From JAXMAR01 sp046350295 (lineage in GTDB: Bacteria; Planctomycetota; Planctomycetia; Gemmatales; Gemmataceae): a DNA stretch of 64,000 bases. The DNA is taken from assembly GCA_046350295.1 (NCBI GenBank), contig JAXMAR010000032.1, forward strand, positions 30,013 to 94,012, in the 5' to 3' direction. The notes beneath the pieces are model-generated. The model ran no database searches and was not told the DNA's origin. It was given only the letters and a program-made list of their open reading frames with translations. The position numbers and the translations under genes were made by a program. Below are positions 36,601-45,000 of this stretch, piece after piece (the stretch's first letter is position 1; each line of letters starts with the position of its first letter).

Positions 36601-36734
36601 AGGATGAAATCGCGGCGGGCTTCCAAACGAGCGTGAAGAGCGCTCGCCGCGAACGCCGCCGCCAAACTCCAGGCTCGCCGGCTTCGACGACCGGTCATCG
36701 CCGGCTTCGAGGAGGACCTCGCGACTGGCTTTGA
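30699..36734 (+). CDS. Giant secreted protein, part 1: beta-helix, PKD and octad repeats
   Basis: 2011 residues; the N-terminal part of a gene that probably ran to 45297. Residues 1-37 end in the planctomycete motif VEALEDRTAPA. Two right-handed beta-helix regions follow (about 30816-32120 and 32127-33570) with CTVSGNTAT-type rungs, each closed by a DIGAFE motif. Then PKD/cadherin-like beta sandwiches (about 33570-34145), a GTLNFSTA-type beta region, and the octapeptide array from 34878. The true frame fails near 36641; within 50 bp three one-base indels move the coding to the frame of the next part, and the last 30 residues here (RRERRRQTPGSP...) are out of frame. Surface display is inferred. 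Confidence 0.85.
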   Translation: MNRTWIRRLFSRPVNQVRKAPRRCNLNVEALEDRTAPATFTVLNTNDTGAGSLRNAVAQANANLGADTILFDNTVFNTPQTIVLTSGAITFAGDTALTTVTGPGANLLSVSGGNTQGVWWVNSGISASISGMTVTQGRSGVGAVYNAGTLTLSDCTVTGNASTAAGGGVSNAGTLTMTNVTISASTAVTKGGALDNRSSATATLTDCTISGNTVTGANGGGGGLSNLGALTLTRCTVSGNSVTGSFSSSGGINTQGAAATLIAIDTTISGNTATDFGGGMSANGTVSLTNCTISGNTATVGGGGINSYTANTTMVNCTVSGNQTGASGTGGGVFVHFGSVSLKNVTVSDNTALSGGGIYHTANGTLTVGNTIVSGNTATTSPDVFGTINTDNGHNLFGAALSGTTSGTGNVFSDTPGLGALANNGGPTQTMALLSGSAAIDAGSNALIPGGVTTDQRGLARIINGTVDIGAFEIQSLTFTVTNANDSGAGSLRQAILDANAAPTADTIVFSSLFNSAQTITLTSGVLTFTGAATTTIQAPASNLLSVSGANTQQVFQVNSGASAALSGLTITAGRIASGNGGGVVNNGTLVLTDCSVSGNAAPSGAGGGIVNSGTATLIHSSVTNNTARGYGGGIRNAGTLTMTDCTVSGNTTTIQSGGGMYNTGTTTLVSCTVSSNTSANRGGGMSDTGGTTTLLNCTITGNFAQVNGGGVNSNNNAGPGSTTLTNCTVSGNSTAGSGGGLSVINNQIILRNTIVAGNTASGSGPDAFQTIVSSGNNLIGKTNGSTGWIASDLQGTIAAPLNPMLAALSDNGGLTRTMALLPGSPAIDAGANSFVASEAQAVTIIGSAGSFTLTFNGQTTTSILFNASAAAVQSALGLLSTIGGVGGSVTVTKSGSVYTVTFGGALAQENLPQMTASGTGGAIATVATVVNGATDQRGVLRTVNGVVDIGAFEWTAPTVAADTASVSASEGSSVTNTGTFHDENGNNTVLLTASIGTVIQHNGSGTWSWSLGVNDGPVGPFTVTITATDNFGATAVALFSYSGANVTPVAAITGPSTGVRNQPLTYRLTATDPGALDQAAGVTYQVYWDFVNNPGTFETIAPTPYNGAGLDVSHVYSQTGTFNIHVVAVDKDADSDTADLAGSVVITASALIENTLLVGSTGNDITVDPNNVTFGANIVAIGNANAVQVYTQTGVSQIDATTAAVPVSVVINDAFTGALTVKTAQTDNTIAIAPTSTAAITIVDGGGRNTLDFSTATTSSAPQGVTLNLNTVNQAQPINAQGGTINIHGKIQTVITSPNAASTIIAALPTVDTASQSVSGGTTVVAKGQDAVFTTLKTTVQAGSDSAIIGLMDRATFDAAVASLTDGQTGDVVSGPSKAFLQNAFATAVSIGFDDALIAAFDSELLAGFDAGQLTNLRNQITLQGTGATALVGLLTNVRATSVSKNTVVTVFDATAKALVSRGLANFEDQLSGGFSGAVRSAFDDSLTAGFEDLVAAGFEDELAGGFVSPTGVRLLQKAFDDVVSGGFEDDLAAGFDDGLAAGFSGGLTQAQRDFADDLLAGFQDDLAAGFESQLKAHFDDALEAGYRAILARGFDDSVAGGFDDALAAGFEDALAAGFDDALQGAFDDALQAAFDDAVDAGYDAAQARAFEDALAAGFTRMRSAAHFDDNLAAGFQDVLLAGFTQAMTTQFSAKLNSRFDDVLAGGFNDDLNAGFDDTLNAGFLVLKTGTNSAGNKFADELSAGFATDPAALNKFDDVLSSGFDDILEGGFEAALAGGFEDELTAAFGGDLTSVVKAFEDDLAAGFTIHLSTHFDDALAAGFDDALAGGFDDILAGGFEDALSSGFQQALRARFDDALAAGFDDALAAAFAAAAHPLTAAQSRAFEDALQAGFDDILAGGFDDALAAGFRDQLQSRFEDALAAGFRAQMLARFSATVPANFEDALNAGFQNLQSAGFEDALAGGFEDEIAAGFQTSVKSARRERRRQTPGSPASTTGHRRLRGGPRDWL

Positions 36735-39561
36735 CGACGCCCTGGGCGCCGGCTTCGACGACGCGCTACAGTCCGCGTTCAGCCCCACCGCCGTGCACGC
36801 CAGCTTGCGAAACGCGTTCGACGACCTGCTCGCCTCCGGCTTTGACGACGTTCTGGCGAGCGGCTTCCAGACTGCCCTCGCTCAGCGCTTCGCTGCTCGC
36901 CTCGGCGCCCAGTTCGACGATACGCTTGTAGCCGCCTTCGACGACGCCCTGGAGGCCGCTTTCAATCAGTTACCGGCGAGCGCCCGGACCGCTCTAGGAT
37001 CCGCGCTCCGTTTCGACGCCGTATTGGCCGCGGGCTTTGACGATATCCTTTCCGGCGGCTTCAGCGACGATCTGGCTGCCGGCTTCCGCAACACGCTCGG
37101 CACGCGCTTCGACGACGCCCTCTCCTCCGGCTTCGGCGACCTGGTCGCGGCCGGCTTCAATGACGCCCTCGCCTCCGGTTTCGAGGACGAGATCGCCGCG
37201 GGCTTCGACGACACGCTGTCCGGCGGCTTCGAAGACGCGCTTGCCGGCGGCTTCGAAGACAGCCTCGTGGCCGCGTTCGGCGTCGGCGTCACGACTCCGG
37301 GCCAGACAGGCAAGAGTTTCGCCGACGACCTCGCGGCCGGTTTCCAGGACGATCTCGCGGCGGGCTTCGAACGGTCGGTCCGGGCCGGCTTCGACGACGC
37401 TCTGCAGTCCGCTTTTGAAGATGTCCTCGCCGGCGGATTCGAAGACGTCCTGGCCGGCGGCTTCGAGGATGCCCTCGCCGCCGGCTTCCAGCAACGAATG
37501 CAGGCCCGCTTCGACGACGCAATCGACGCGGGCTTCCAGAGCGCCGTCCGCCGCGCCTACGACGACGCTCTGGCCGGCGGCTATCAGGCGACGGCTACCT
37601 TGCAGCAATTCGAGGACGAGGTCCAGGCCGGCTTCGACGACATCCTCGACGGCGGCTTCCGCGCCCGGTTGCTCGCCCGCTTCGAGGACGACGTCGCCGC
37701 CGGCTTCGGCCGGGCGCTGTCGCGCTCGTTCGCCGATGAGCTTTCGGCCGGTTTCGACGACGGACTGAACGCCGCCTTCCACGCTCTCCTGAGCGCGACC
37801 AATACCGCAGGCAAGAGCTTCAGCGACGAGTTGGCGGCCGGGTTCGAGAGCGACCTTTCCGCCGGGTTCGAAGGCCCGCTTGCCGCCGGCTTCAAGAGCA
37901 CGCTCGCCGGCCGGTTCGAGGATACGCTGGCCGGTGGTTTCCTGTCGGGCGCCGCCCTCTCCAGCTTCGAGGACGATCTGGCCGGCGGCTTCGAGGAGGC
38001 GCTCGTGGCCGGCTTCGAGGACGACGTGCAGGCAGGTTTTGACGACGCGCTCGCCGCTGGCTTCGATGATATCCTGGCGGGCGGCTTCGAGGACGCGCTG
38101 GCAAGCGGCTTCCAGAAGGCGGTCAAGGCTCGCTTCGACGACGCTCTGGACGCCGGCTTCACCAACGCCCTGGCGCATCTTGACCCCGCGCTGCGGTCGG
38201 GGGTCAGCGCCAACTTCAACACGATACGCGCGCAGTTCGAGGACGCCCTCAGCGCCGGCTTCGAGGATGAGATCGCGGCGGGTTTCGTCGCCGCCTTGAA
38301 GCGAGGCTTCGAAGACGAGTTGAGCGCCGGCTTTACCGGCGCCAATGCGGGTCGTTTCGAAGACGCCTTGAACGCCGGTTTAGAGGCGCTCAAGGCGGCC
38401 GGTTTCGAGGACGCCCTGGCCGCGGGTTTCGAAGGGGACCTGGCCGCGGGCTTCAAGTCAACGCTCCCGGCGGGTTTCGACGATAGCCTGGCCGGCGGCT
38501 TCAAGAACGCTCTCCCGGCGACGTTCCAGTCGATCCTTCCGGCGGGCGTCATGACCTCCACCCAGCTCGCCCGCTTCGAAGACGACCTTGTCGCCGGCTT
38601 CGAGGACGACCTGGCCGGCGGCTTCGAGGGCGCCCTGATCGCCGGCTTCGACGACGCGCTTCAGGCCGGCTTCGACGAGGCGGTCGCCGCCGGATTTGAC
38701 GACATTGTCTCCGGCGGTTTCGACGACACCGTGGCGGCAGGATTCCAGGCGAGTGTCCGCGGCCGCTTCGCGACGGCCCTGGAGGCCGGTTTTCAGGAAG
38801 CGCTAGGCAAGGCCTACGACAACGCGCTCGAGGCGGGCTTCAGCGCTCCCCAGGCGACGCAGTTGCAAGGCGCCTTGTCGGCAGCGTTCAGCGCCCTCCG
38901 CGGCGGCATCTCCTCCGCCGCCTTCAACGTCGACCTGGCGACGGGTCTCAGGACGGCGCTCGCGAGCCATCGTTTCGAAGACACGCTCGCGGGCGGGTTC
39001 CAGCGCGTCCTCGGCGGCAACTTCGACAACCTGCTCCGGGCCGGCTTCGACGACATGATGGAAGCCGGTTTCGCGGCCAAGCTCGGCGCCCAGTTCGACG
39101 ACGCCCTCACGGGCGGGTTCGTCGGCATCCTCCGCACCGGCTTCGAGGATGAGCTTGCGGCTGGGTTCAACGGCCAGGGAACGGACAGGCAATTCGAGGA
39201 TGACCTGATCGCCGGCTTCGAAGACGAGCCGCCGGTTTCAGGAACGCGGCTCGCGGGCGGCTTTGACGACGCTCTGGAGGAGGCGGGCTTCGAGGATCTG
39301 CTATCGGCCGGCTTCGACGATGTCCTTTCAGGAGGTTTCGAGGACGCCTTGTCGGCCGGCTTCGCCAAGGCGCTCAAAACGCGTTTCCAGGACGCGCTCG
39401 ACGCCGGCTTGACGCAGGCCCTGAGCGGCTTGAACGGCACGCCGGCGCAAATCACCCTTCTCACCAACAACTTCGACGGCTTGCGCGCCCGCTTCGGGGA
39501 TGCCCTGGCCGGCGGCTTCGACGACGTGCTCGACGCCGGTTTTCGCCGCGCCCTGGCTCAG
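34878..39561 (+). repeat. Octapeptide (24-nt) repeat array with higher-order units
   Basis: A 4.7-kb coding array of the consensus F-[DE]-[DE]-x-[LIV]-x-[AG]-G (for example FDDALAAG), long enough for about 195 octads if uninterrupted; exact copies were not counted. Hydrophobic positions are 1 and 5, acidic 2 and 3, small 7 and 8. Short non-octad linkers recur. A distinctive octad GFQxAL-x-x-RF starts at 36240, 36865, 37486, 38110, 38743 and 39361 (spacing 618-633 nt), and a linker-proximal FEDDL octad at 36096, 36706, 37318, 37966, 38575 and 39193 (spacing 609-648). Offsets between the two are mostly 144 or 168 nt, that is 6 or 7 whole octads. Confidence 0.92.
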
Positions 39562-40071
39562 CCCGCGACCGGGACAACCACCTTCCACGACCTTCTGGTC
39601 AGCAAGTTCCGGACGCAATCGGCCACCCAGCTCGCCGTCGCCCAGAACGCTCAGCTCCTCGCGACCACGGTCGCCACCGGCATCCTCAACGCCTTCCGCT
39701 CCAACATCACCGTCACCGGCGGCAACAACACCGTCAAGGCGGGCATCCTCGCCAACGTGACGCTCACCGGCGGCGACAACCTCTTCGTGGCTCGGTCAGC
39801 GTTTCGGCCCGGAAACCTGGTCTCCGCGGTGCTCACCGCCTTCCAGACCAGCGATGCCACGTCGCTCCTCTCCTCCTTCCGTACCAACGTCACCCTCCAG
39901 GGCGAGAACAACACCGCCCAGGCCGGCTTCTTCACCAACGTCACGCTGCCCGACGGCTCCGGCCTCGTTGTTCAGCAACTCACGCCCACCCAGCTCGGTC
40001 TGTTGCAGGCCGCGGCTCGACGTCGGCCTGAGGACGCGCCCGCCGCCCTGAGCGCGCGACCTTGTCGGTGA
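36706..40071 (+). CDS. Giant secreted protein, part 2: octad repeats and beta region
   Basis: About 1120 residues continuing the octad array in a new frame; the reading from VIAGFEEDLATGF at 36706 follows directly from part 1 once the indels near 36641-36691 are allowed for. An ATG at 36793 exists but has no Shine-Dalgarno and falls mid-repeat. After the array (to about 39560) comes a region with ITVTGGNNTVKAGI and NVTLTGGDNLFVA strands, probably a beta stack. The frame is lost near 40050, and ALSARPCR is out of frame. No signal peptide, so it is not an independent exported protein. Confidence 0.75.
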   Translation, partial: FEEDLATGFDDALGAGFDDALQSAFSPTAVHASLRNAFDDLLASGFDDVLASGFQTALAQRFAARLGAQFDDTLVAAFDDALEAAFNQLPASARTALGSALRFDAVLAAGFDDILSGGFSDDLAAGFRNTLGTRFDDALSSGFGDLVAAGFNDALASGFEDEIAAGFDDTLSGGFEDALAGGFEDSLVAAFGVGVTTPGQTGKSFADDLAAGFQDDLAAGFERSVRAGFDDALQSAFEDVLAGGFEDVLAGGFEDALAAGFQQRMQARFDDAIDAGFQSAVRRAYDDALAGGYQATATLQQFEDEVQAGFDDILDGGFRARLLARFEDDVAAGFGRALSRSFADELSAGFDDGLNAAFHALLSATNTAGKSFSDELAAGFESDLSAGFEGPLAAGFKSTLAGRFEDTLAGGFLSGAALSSFEDDLAGGFEEALVAGFEDDVQAGFDDALAAGFDDILAGGFEDALASGFQKAVKARFDDALDAGFTNALAHLDPALRSGVSANFNTIRAQFEDALSAGFEDEIAAGFVAALKRGFEDELSAGFTGANAGRFEDALNAGLEALKAAGFEDALAAGFEGDLAAGFKSTLPAGFDDSLAGGFKNALPATFQSILPAGVMTSTQLARFEDDLVAGFEDDLAGGFEGALIAGFDDALQAGFDEAVAAGFDDIVSGGFDDTVAAGFQASVRGRFATALEAGFQEALGKAYDNALEAGFSAPQATQLQGALSAAFSALRGGISSAAFNVDLATGLRTALASHRFEDTLAGGFQRVLGGNFDNLLRAGFDDMMEAGFAAKLGAQFDDALTGGFVGILRTGFEDELAAGFNGQGTDRQFEDDLIAGFEDEPPVSGTRLAGGFDDALEEAGFEDLLSAGFDDVLSGGFEDALSAGFAKALKTRFQDALDAGLTQALSGLNGTPAQITLLTNNFDGLRARFGDALAGGFDDVLDAGFRRALAQPATGTTTFHDLLVSKFRTQSATQLAVAQNAQLLATTVATGILNAFRSNITVTGGNNTVKAGILANVTLTGGDNLFVARSAFRPGNLVSAVLTAFQTSDATSLLSSFRTNVTLQGENNTAQAGFFTNVTLPDGSGLVVQQLTPTQLGLLQAAARRRPEDAPAALSARPCR

Positions 40072-40388
40072 CGATGGCGGATGGCGCCAACACGTTTGTC
40101 GGCGGCGTCCTGAGCGACTTCACCGGCAGCGCCAGCGCCGACCAGTTCCTCATCCTCGACCCGACGCGCTGCTCGAGGTTTCTCCCACCTATCTGAGCAA
40201 TCCAGCCAACGCGGCCTTCCTCGCCTCCCTGCCCGGCGGCGTTCTCCGGCGGCAAGGGGAACGACGTACACGTTCGTCGGCGGCTGGGCTTCGGTTTCAA
40301 TACCGTCACGATCGACGAGGCCGCTCCGACTCCCACGGACGACGGCGGCAACGATACGCTCGACTTCTCCTCCTACCAGGGGGGCGGC
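40072..40388 (+). pseudogene. Frame-shuffled stretch of the giant gene
   Basis: Coding sense switches frame several times: VTMADGANTFVGGVLSDFTG and FLILDP in one frame, LLEVSPTYLSNPANAAFLAS in a second, then FSGGKGND and YTFVGG, and FGFNTVTIDEAAPTP in others. The order fits a continuous RTX-like domain with at least four one-base losses between about 40050 and 40300. No intact frame spans the stretch. Confidence 0.6.
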
Positions 40389-40985
40389 GTGACCCTCAAC
40401 CTGGCAAGCGCCGCGCCGCAAACCTCCTACCTCGGATCGACCACGACGCCGCGCCTCGCTATCCAGCTATCCAGCGGCAGCGGCATCGAAAATGTCGTCG
40501 GTTCGCCCGCGGTGGATCACATCACCGGCAACGCTCGCGCCAACGTCTTCGAGGGGGCGGATATCACGGTCGACCGCATCAGCCAGAGCCCGGCGCCCGC
40601 CTGGAACGGCCGCACGCAGGTCGTTTACCTTCAGTTCCTCCCCGCCGGCGCCTCGCGGACGCCGTTCTCCGTCGCCAACCCGGACCAGGTCCACACGTAC
40701 ACGCTGGATGAGGAGATCGCGATCGCCCAGCAGATCGAGCAGGACTACGCGGCTTTCACCGTCCCGACCCACAAGGACGGCAACGGCGCCGCGATCACGA
40801 CCCTCATCGACGGCACGCGTCCCGACCAGGCGGGCTACCTGCCTTACTTCCGCTTCTACATCGTCGACGCGACCGGGCAGGTGCGCGACGATAGCGGCGT
40901 CGCGGTCGCCTCCGTCACCGATCCGTTCACGGGCCACTCGCTCCCGACTCATTTCACCAACCTTTTCCTGGCGCCTGTCGACTAA
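40389..40985 (+). CDS. Giant secreted protein, part 3: RTX-like and protease pro-region
   Basis: About 198 residues in the frame used by the DDGGNDTLDFSSYQGGGVTL segment just upstream. It holds degenerate RTX-like text (GIENVVGSPAVDHITGNARA, NVFEGA) and the start of a protease domain (VVYLQFLPAG, IAQQIEQDYAAF, YFRFYIVDAT). It ends at a TAA (40983-40985) after LFLAPVD; the same frame continues TVVRFNDSPTDSG immediately. One base change (GAA to TAA) explains the stop. The ATG at 40389 position is not a convincing start. Confidence 0.6.
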   Translation: MTLNLASAAPQTSYLGSTTTPRLAIQLSSGSGIENVVGSPAVDHITGNARANVFEGADITVDRISQSPAPAWNGRTQVVYLQFLPAGASRTPFSVANPDQVHTYTLDEEIAIAQQIEQDYAAFTVPTHKDGNGAAITTLIDGTRPDQAGYLPYFRFYIVDATGQVRDDSGVAVASVTDPFTGHSLPTHFTNLFLAPVD

Positions 40986-40991
40986 ACGGTC

Positions 40992-42030
40992 GTGCGATTC
41001 AACGATTCGCCGACCGATTCCGGCGCCCCGCGGCCCGGCGGCCATTCGGACGACGTCGATCTGCGCAACACCGTCAACAACTCCATCGTCCAGGTCGACA
41101 TCAACGGCTTCCTGGGCGGCCCGGGGCAGCCGGCGGACGACACCCTCACTCAGCCCGACGCCTCTCAGCGCAACGCCGTCAAGATGTCCGCGACTCTCGC
41201 GGCACACGAGGTCGGCCACTCCGTCGGCCTGGTCCACTCGGACGCTCTGGGCCCGATCGGCGCCGGCACGCACATGCCTCCCGGCGTCAGCAAGTATCTG
41301 CCGATCTATGGCGGCGTCGTGCAGGCCTTCGAGACGACCGAACACCTCATGGCGTCCCCAGCATCGGTCGGCTCCTCCCTCTTCGACACCATCAACGATC
41401 CCTCTTTCGGCGAGCGCGAGCTGGTCAAGCTCGCCATCGACGCCGAATGGTCGAGCGCCGACTTCAAGACCGAGACCGGGCTGGCCGCCAACGTCGTTCA
41501 CCAGACCTTCACCATCGATCCCACGACAAATCCGGTGGACGCGATTGCGGTGAATACGCCGGTTACCCTGGCCAACCATGCCGTCACGCTCGTCGGCGAT
41601 CTCCAGCCGCTCAGCGTGCCGAACACCATGACCACAGGCGTGAACGCCGGCAAGGTGTTCGACGTGGCGGCCCTGGTGATTCAAGGCCACATTGACGCCA
41701 CCAACGAACCGGCGGTCGATCCCCTCACGGGCGCGCCCGTCACCGACGCCGCCGGCGACCCGCTCTACAGGAGCGGGAGCGACTTCTACGCGTTTACCGG
41801 CCGGGCCGGCGACCTCATCAACCTCGAGGCTCTGTCGGTCGGCATGAACCGCTTCGGCACGGACGCGATCGATCCGCTCGTCCGGGTATATGGACCGGAC
41901 GGCAGGCTGATAACGGCGGGCGCCGGCGTGGCGGTGAACGACGACGACTTCGACGGCGGCATCGCCAACATCGTCGACCTGCGGCTGCCCGAATACGCCG
42001 CCTATGCCAACGCCAGCGGCGATCGGTACG
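40992..42030 (+). CDS. Giant secreted protein, part 4: first metzincin and PPC-like domain
   Basis: About 345 meaningful residues. The zinc motif HEVGHSVGLVHSD (HExxHxxGxxH) is followed by a Met-turn candidate HLMASPA, so this is a metzincin protease. Then a SGSDFYAFTGRAGDLINLEA segment with a DPLVRVYGPDGRL strand, as in PPC-like domains. Near 42025 the frame changes (GDRY to YVQVDTFSFQNN). The open frame runs on to 42707, but that tail is Arg-rich noise. The start at GTG 40992 follows the in-frame stop and is not a natural gene start. Confidence 0.65.
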
Positions 42031-45000
42031 TTCTACGTGCAGGTCGACACTTTCAGCTTCCAGAACAATCCGAACTTCAGCGCCGCCGCGATCGCCAAGT
42101 ATGCGGCCCGCAACGCCGACGGCAGCCTCGTCGATCCGAGCCGGGCGGACGGCCTCTACCACACCGACACGGGCGCCTACGAGCTGCTGATCTACCGCTT
42201 CAACGCCCGCAACGCCTCCGCCGGGGCCGACCACCTGGGATCGACGGCGACGCTCAACGTCGGCACGGTGTTCGGCGACGCCGTGACGGTGACGGTCGAC
42301 GGCGCCTGGGCCAACGTCAACGGCCAGACCGTTCAGCCGAGCCCGGGACCGGTCAATCTCCTCATCGACGCGGGGACCAATCACGCGCTGCAACTGTCCG
42401 GCACGGTGGTCAACGGCGTCGCCACGTTCGATGTGAAAGCCGCCGGGGCCGGACCGCACACCTTCCAGGCCATTTACCAGGGCGACACGATTCTCGACGG
42501 CAGCACGAGCGCCATCACGACCGCAAGCGTCGCGCCCGCGCCGGCGTCTGCCTCGCTCAACGCGCCGACCATCACCTACGGCGCGCACGCACAGGTGACC
42601 GTCTCCCTCTCCTCTTCGGTCGCCATGCCGCAAGGGGACGTGACGCTCACCGTCGACGGCGTGATCTTCGCCACGCAGACCCTGAGCGGCGGCGTCACGA
42701 CTTTTGACGTGGGCGCCCTGAACGCCGGCGCCCACGCGATGTCCGCTCGCTTCACGGCGCTGCACGGTAACTACACCGCAAGCGACGTGAGCGGCACGCT
42801 GACCGTGAATCAGCGCGCCGTCACCGTCACCGCCGATGCCAAAACCAAGCTCTACGGCGCGGTCGATCCGGTGCTGACCTACCACATCACCTCCGGCTCG
42901 CTTGCAATGGGAGACGGCTTCAGCGGCGCCCTGACGCGGCAAGCCGGTGAGGCTCTGGGCAGCTATGCGATCCTGCAAGGTACACTTGCGCTTTCGGCCA
43001 ACTATGCCCTGCAATACGTCGGCGCCACCTTCACGATCACCGGCGCCACGACGGCCACGGCGTTGGTCGCTTCGTCCGGAACACACTACTTCGGCCAGTC
43101 CGTCACCTTCACGGCCAACGTGACTGCCGACTCGGGCGCCGCTGCCGTCGGATCGGTCGACTTCTTCGACATCACGACCGGCGTCGACCTCGGCGTGGTC
43201 AACGTCGCGAGCGGCTCGGCTTCTCTCACGATCTCGTCCCTGGTGGCGGGCGCCCACGCCATCAGGGCTACTTTCACCGGCGCTGTCGGCTTCGTCGGCA
43301 GCAGCGCGTCGACCAACGTCGCCATCGTCGGCGATTCGATCGTCGTGCTCAACCAAACGATGGCCGGCGCGCTCAGCATCAGCGGCAACGGGCATGTCCA
43401 GGTGGACGGCATCGTAGACGTGGAGTCCAGCTCCGCCAGCGCGATTTCGGCGAGCGGTAACGCCATCATCGGCGCCGCGGCCGTCCGCACGGCCGGCGCA
43501 TTTTCCCGGAGCGGCAATGCCCAGATCAATCCTCCCGCGACGACGCACGCCGCTCGCCTCGGCGATCCACTCGCCGGGCTGGCGGCGCCCTCGATTGCCG
43601 GTCTGGTCAATCGCGGCTCTCTCAGCATCGGCGGCAACACAACCCAGACGATCAATCCTGGTATCTACACGCAGATCAGCCTCTCCGGCAACGCCAAGGT
43701 GACGCTGAACCCCGGCGTCTATGTCATCGCCGGCGGCGGCTTCACCGTCACCGGCAACGCGGCCGTGACCGGCGCCGGCATCTTCATCTACAACGCCGGC
43801 AGCAACTACGCCAACAACGGCGCCCCCGGCGGCACGTTCGGCGGCCTCACCCTGGGTGGCGCCGGCAAGATCGATCTCGCCCCGGCCGGCGCCGGCGTTT
43901 ATGCCGGCATCCTCGTTTACCAGGCGCGCGACAACACCCGCGCCCTCTCCCTGAGCGGTAACGGCACGCTCCTCCACGGCGGCCTTCTCTATGTGCCCGC
44001 CGGCCTCGTCACGGAGAGCGGCAGCGGCCAACTTCAGGCGAGCATCGTCGCCAATCAAGTCCAGGTCAGCGGCAACGCCTACAACACGCTGACGGACGAG
44101 GGCACGGAGAGCACGTCGTTCACCGCGGGTCAGTTGCTGGCCGGCGACCTGGTGGTCTACCTCGACAACGAGGCGGGCGCGTTCACCCCCGAGGAGATCG
44201 CCCGCATCGAGGACGCGATCAGCGTCATCAACGTCGTCATCAACCCGTTCAATGTTCACATCATCGAAGTCGGCGCCGCCGACCGCGATCTGGCGACCCT
44301 GGTGATTCACAGCGCCGAGACAAGCGCCGTCGGCGGCGCCCTAGACGGCGTGCTTGGCTGCGAAGGCGCGGGGTTGATCACCGTGGTCCAGGGCTGGAAC
44401 TGGTACGCCGGAGCGGACACGAACGCCGTCGGGCCCGACCAGTTCGACTTCGAGACCATCGTGATGCACGAGCTGGGGCACGCCCTCGGCTTGGGCCACA
44501 GCGAGGACACGAGCTCGGTGATGTACGCGACGCTGGCGACGGGTGAGGCGCGGCGCAGCCTTACAGTGGCCGACCTGGCGATTCCGGACCTGGACGACGG
44601 GCCGTGTGGCTTACATGTCGCGGGCATGGGACAACGCGACGAGGCGCGAGGCCGGAGCGCGGACGCCTCGGGGGGGGCCTTCGGTTTGACTGCCGTGGCG
44701 CCGGATGTCGTGCAGGCGGCGGCAAGCTTCGCCTCGGGCCTGGCCCCCACAGAGATCGTGAGCGCTCAAGTCGTTCACGGGACAAGCGCGACGATTCTGT
44801 CGGCGCCTGTCCCGTCCGCCATGGCAATCGCCGCAAGCGAGACCACTCTCGCGGCACAAAGCACGGCGTGGCAAACCGGCGCGGGCGCGGACGTCCTCAT
44901 CGGCGGCGCGGGCGCAGATCTCCTCCTTGGGGAAACCGGGAGCGCCATGCTGCTGGGCGGCTTTGGCGGCAGCGAACAAGCCCCTGAGCAGCATCAAAAG

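Noticed and set aside
36793..36801. ATG as the start of a separate gene
   Set aside because: It lies inside the octad array, lacks a Shine-Dalgarno, and the same frame is in register upstream to about 36694.
34878..39561. Octad array as a CRISPR or non-coding satellite
   Set aside because: The period is 24 nt with no spacers, the frame is kept, and substitutions fall at third positions; it is a coding repeat.
34878..39561. Octads as FG-nucleoporin-like repeats
   Set aside because: The dipeptide is GF with acidic neighbours rather than FG/FxFG in a polar linker, and the protein appears extracellular.
34878..39561. Octads as RTX calcium repeats
   Set aside because: RTX is a nonapeptide GGxGxDxUx; these units have eight residues and a single glycine. 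True RTX-like patches occur elsewhere in the gene.
41818..44310. Minus-strand open frame of 830 codons
   Set aside because: Antisense to MBG/Ig and protease domains; Gly/Arg/Val-rich composition typical of a shadow frame in GC-rich DNA.
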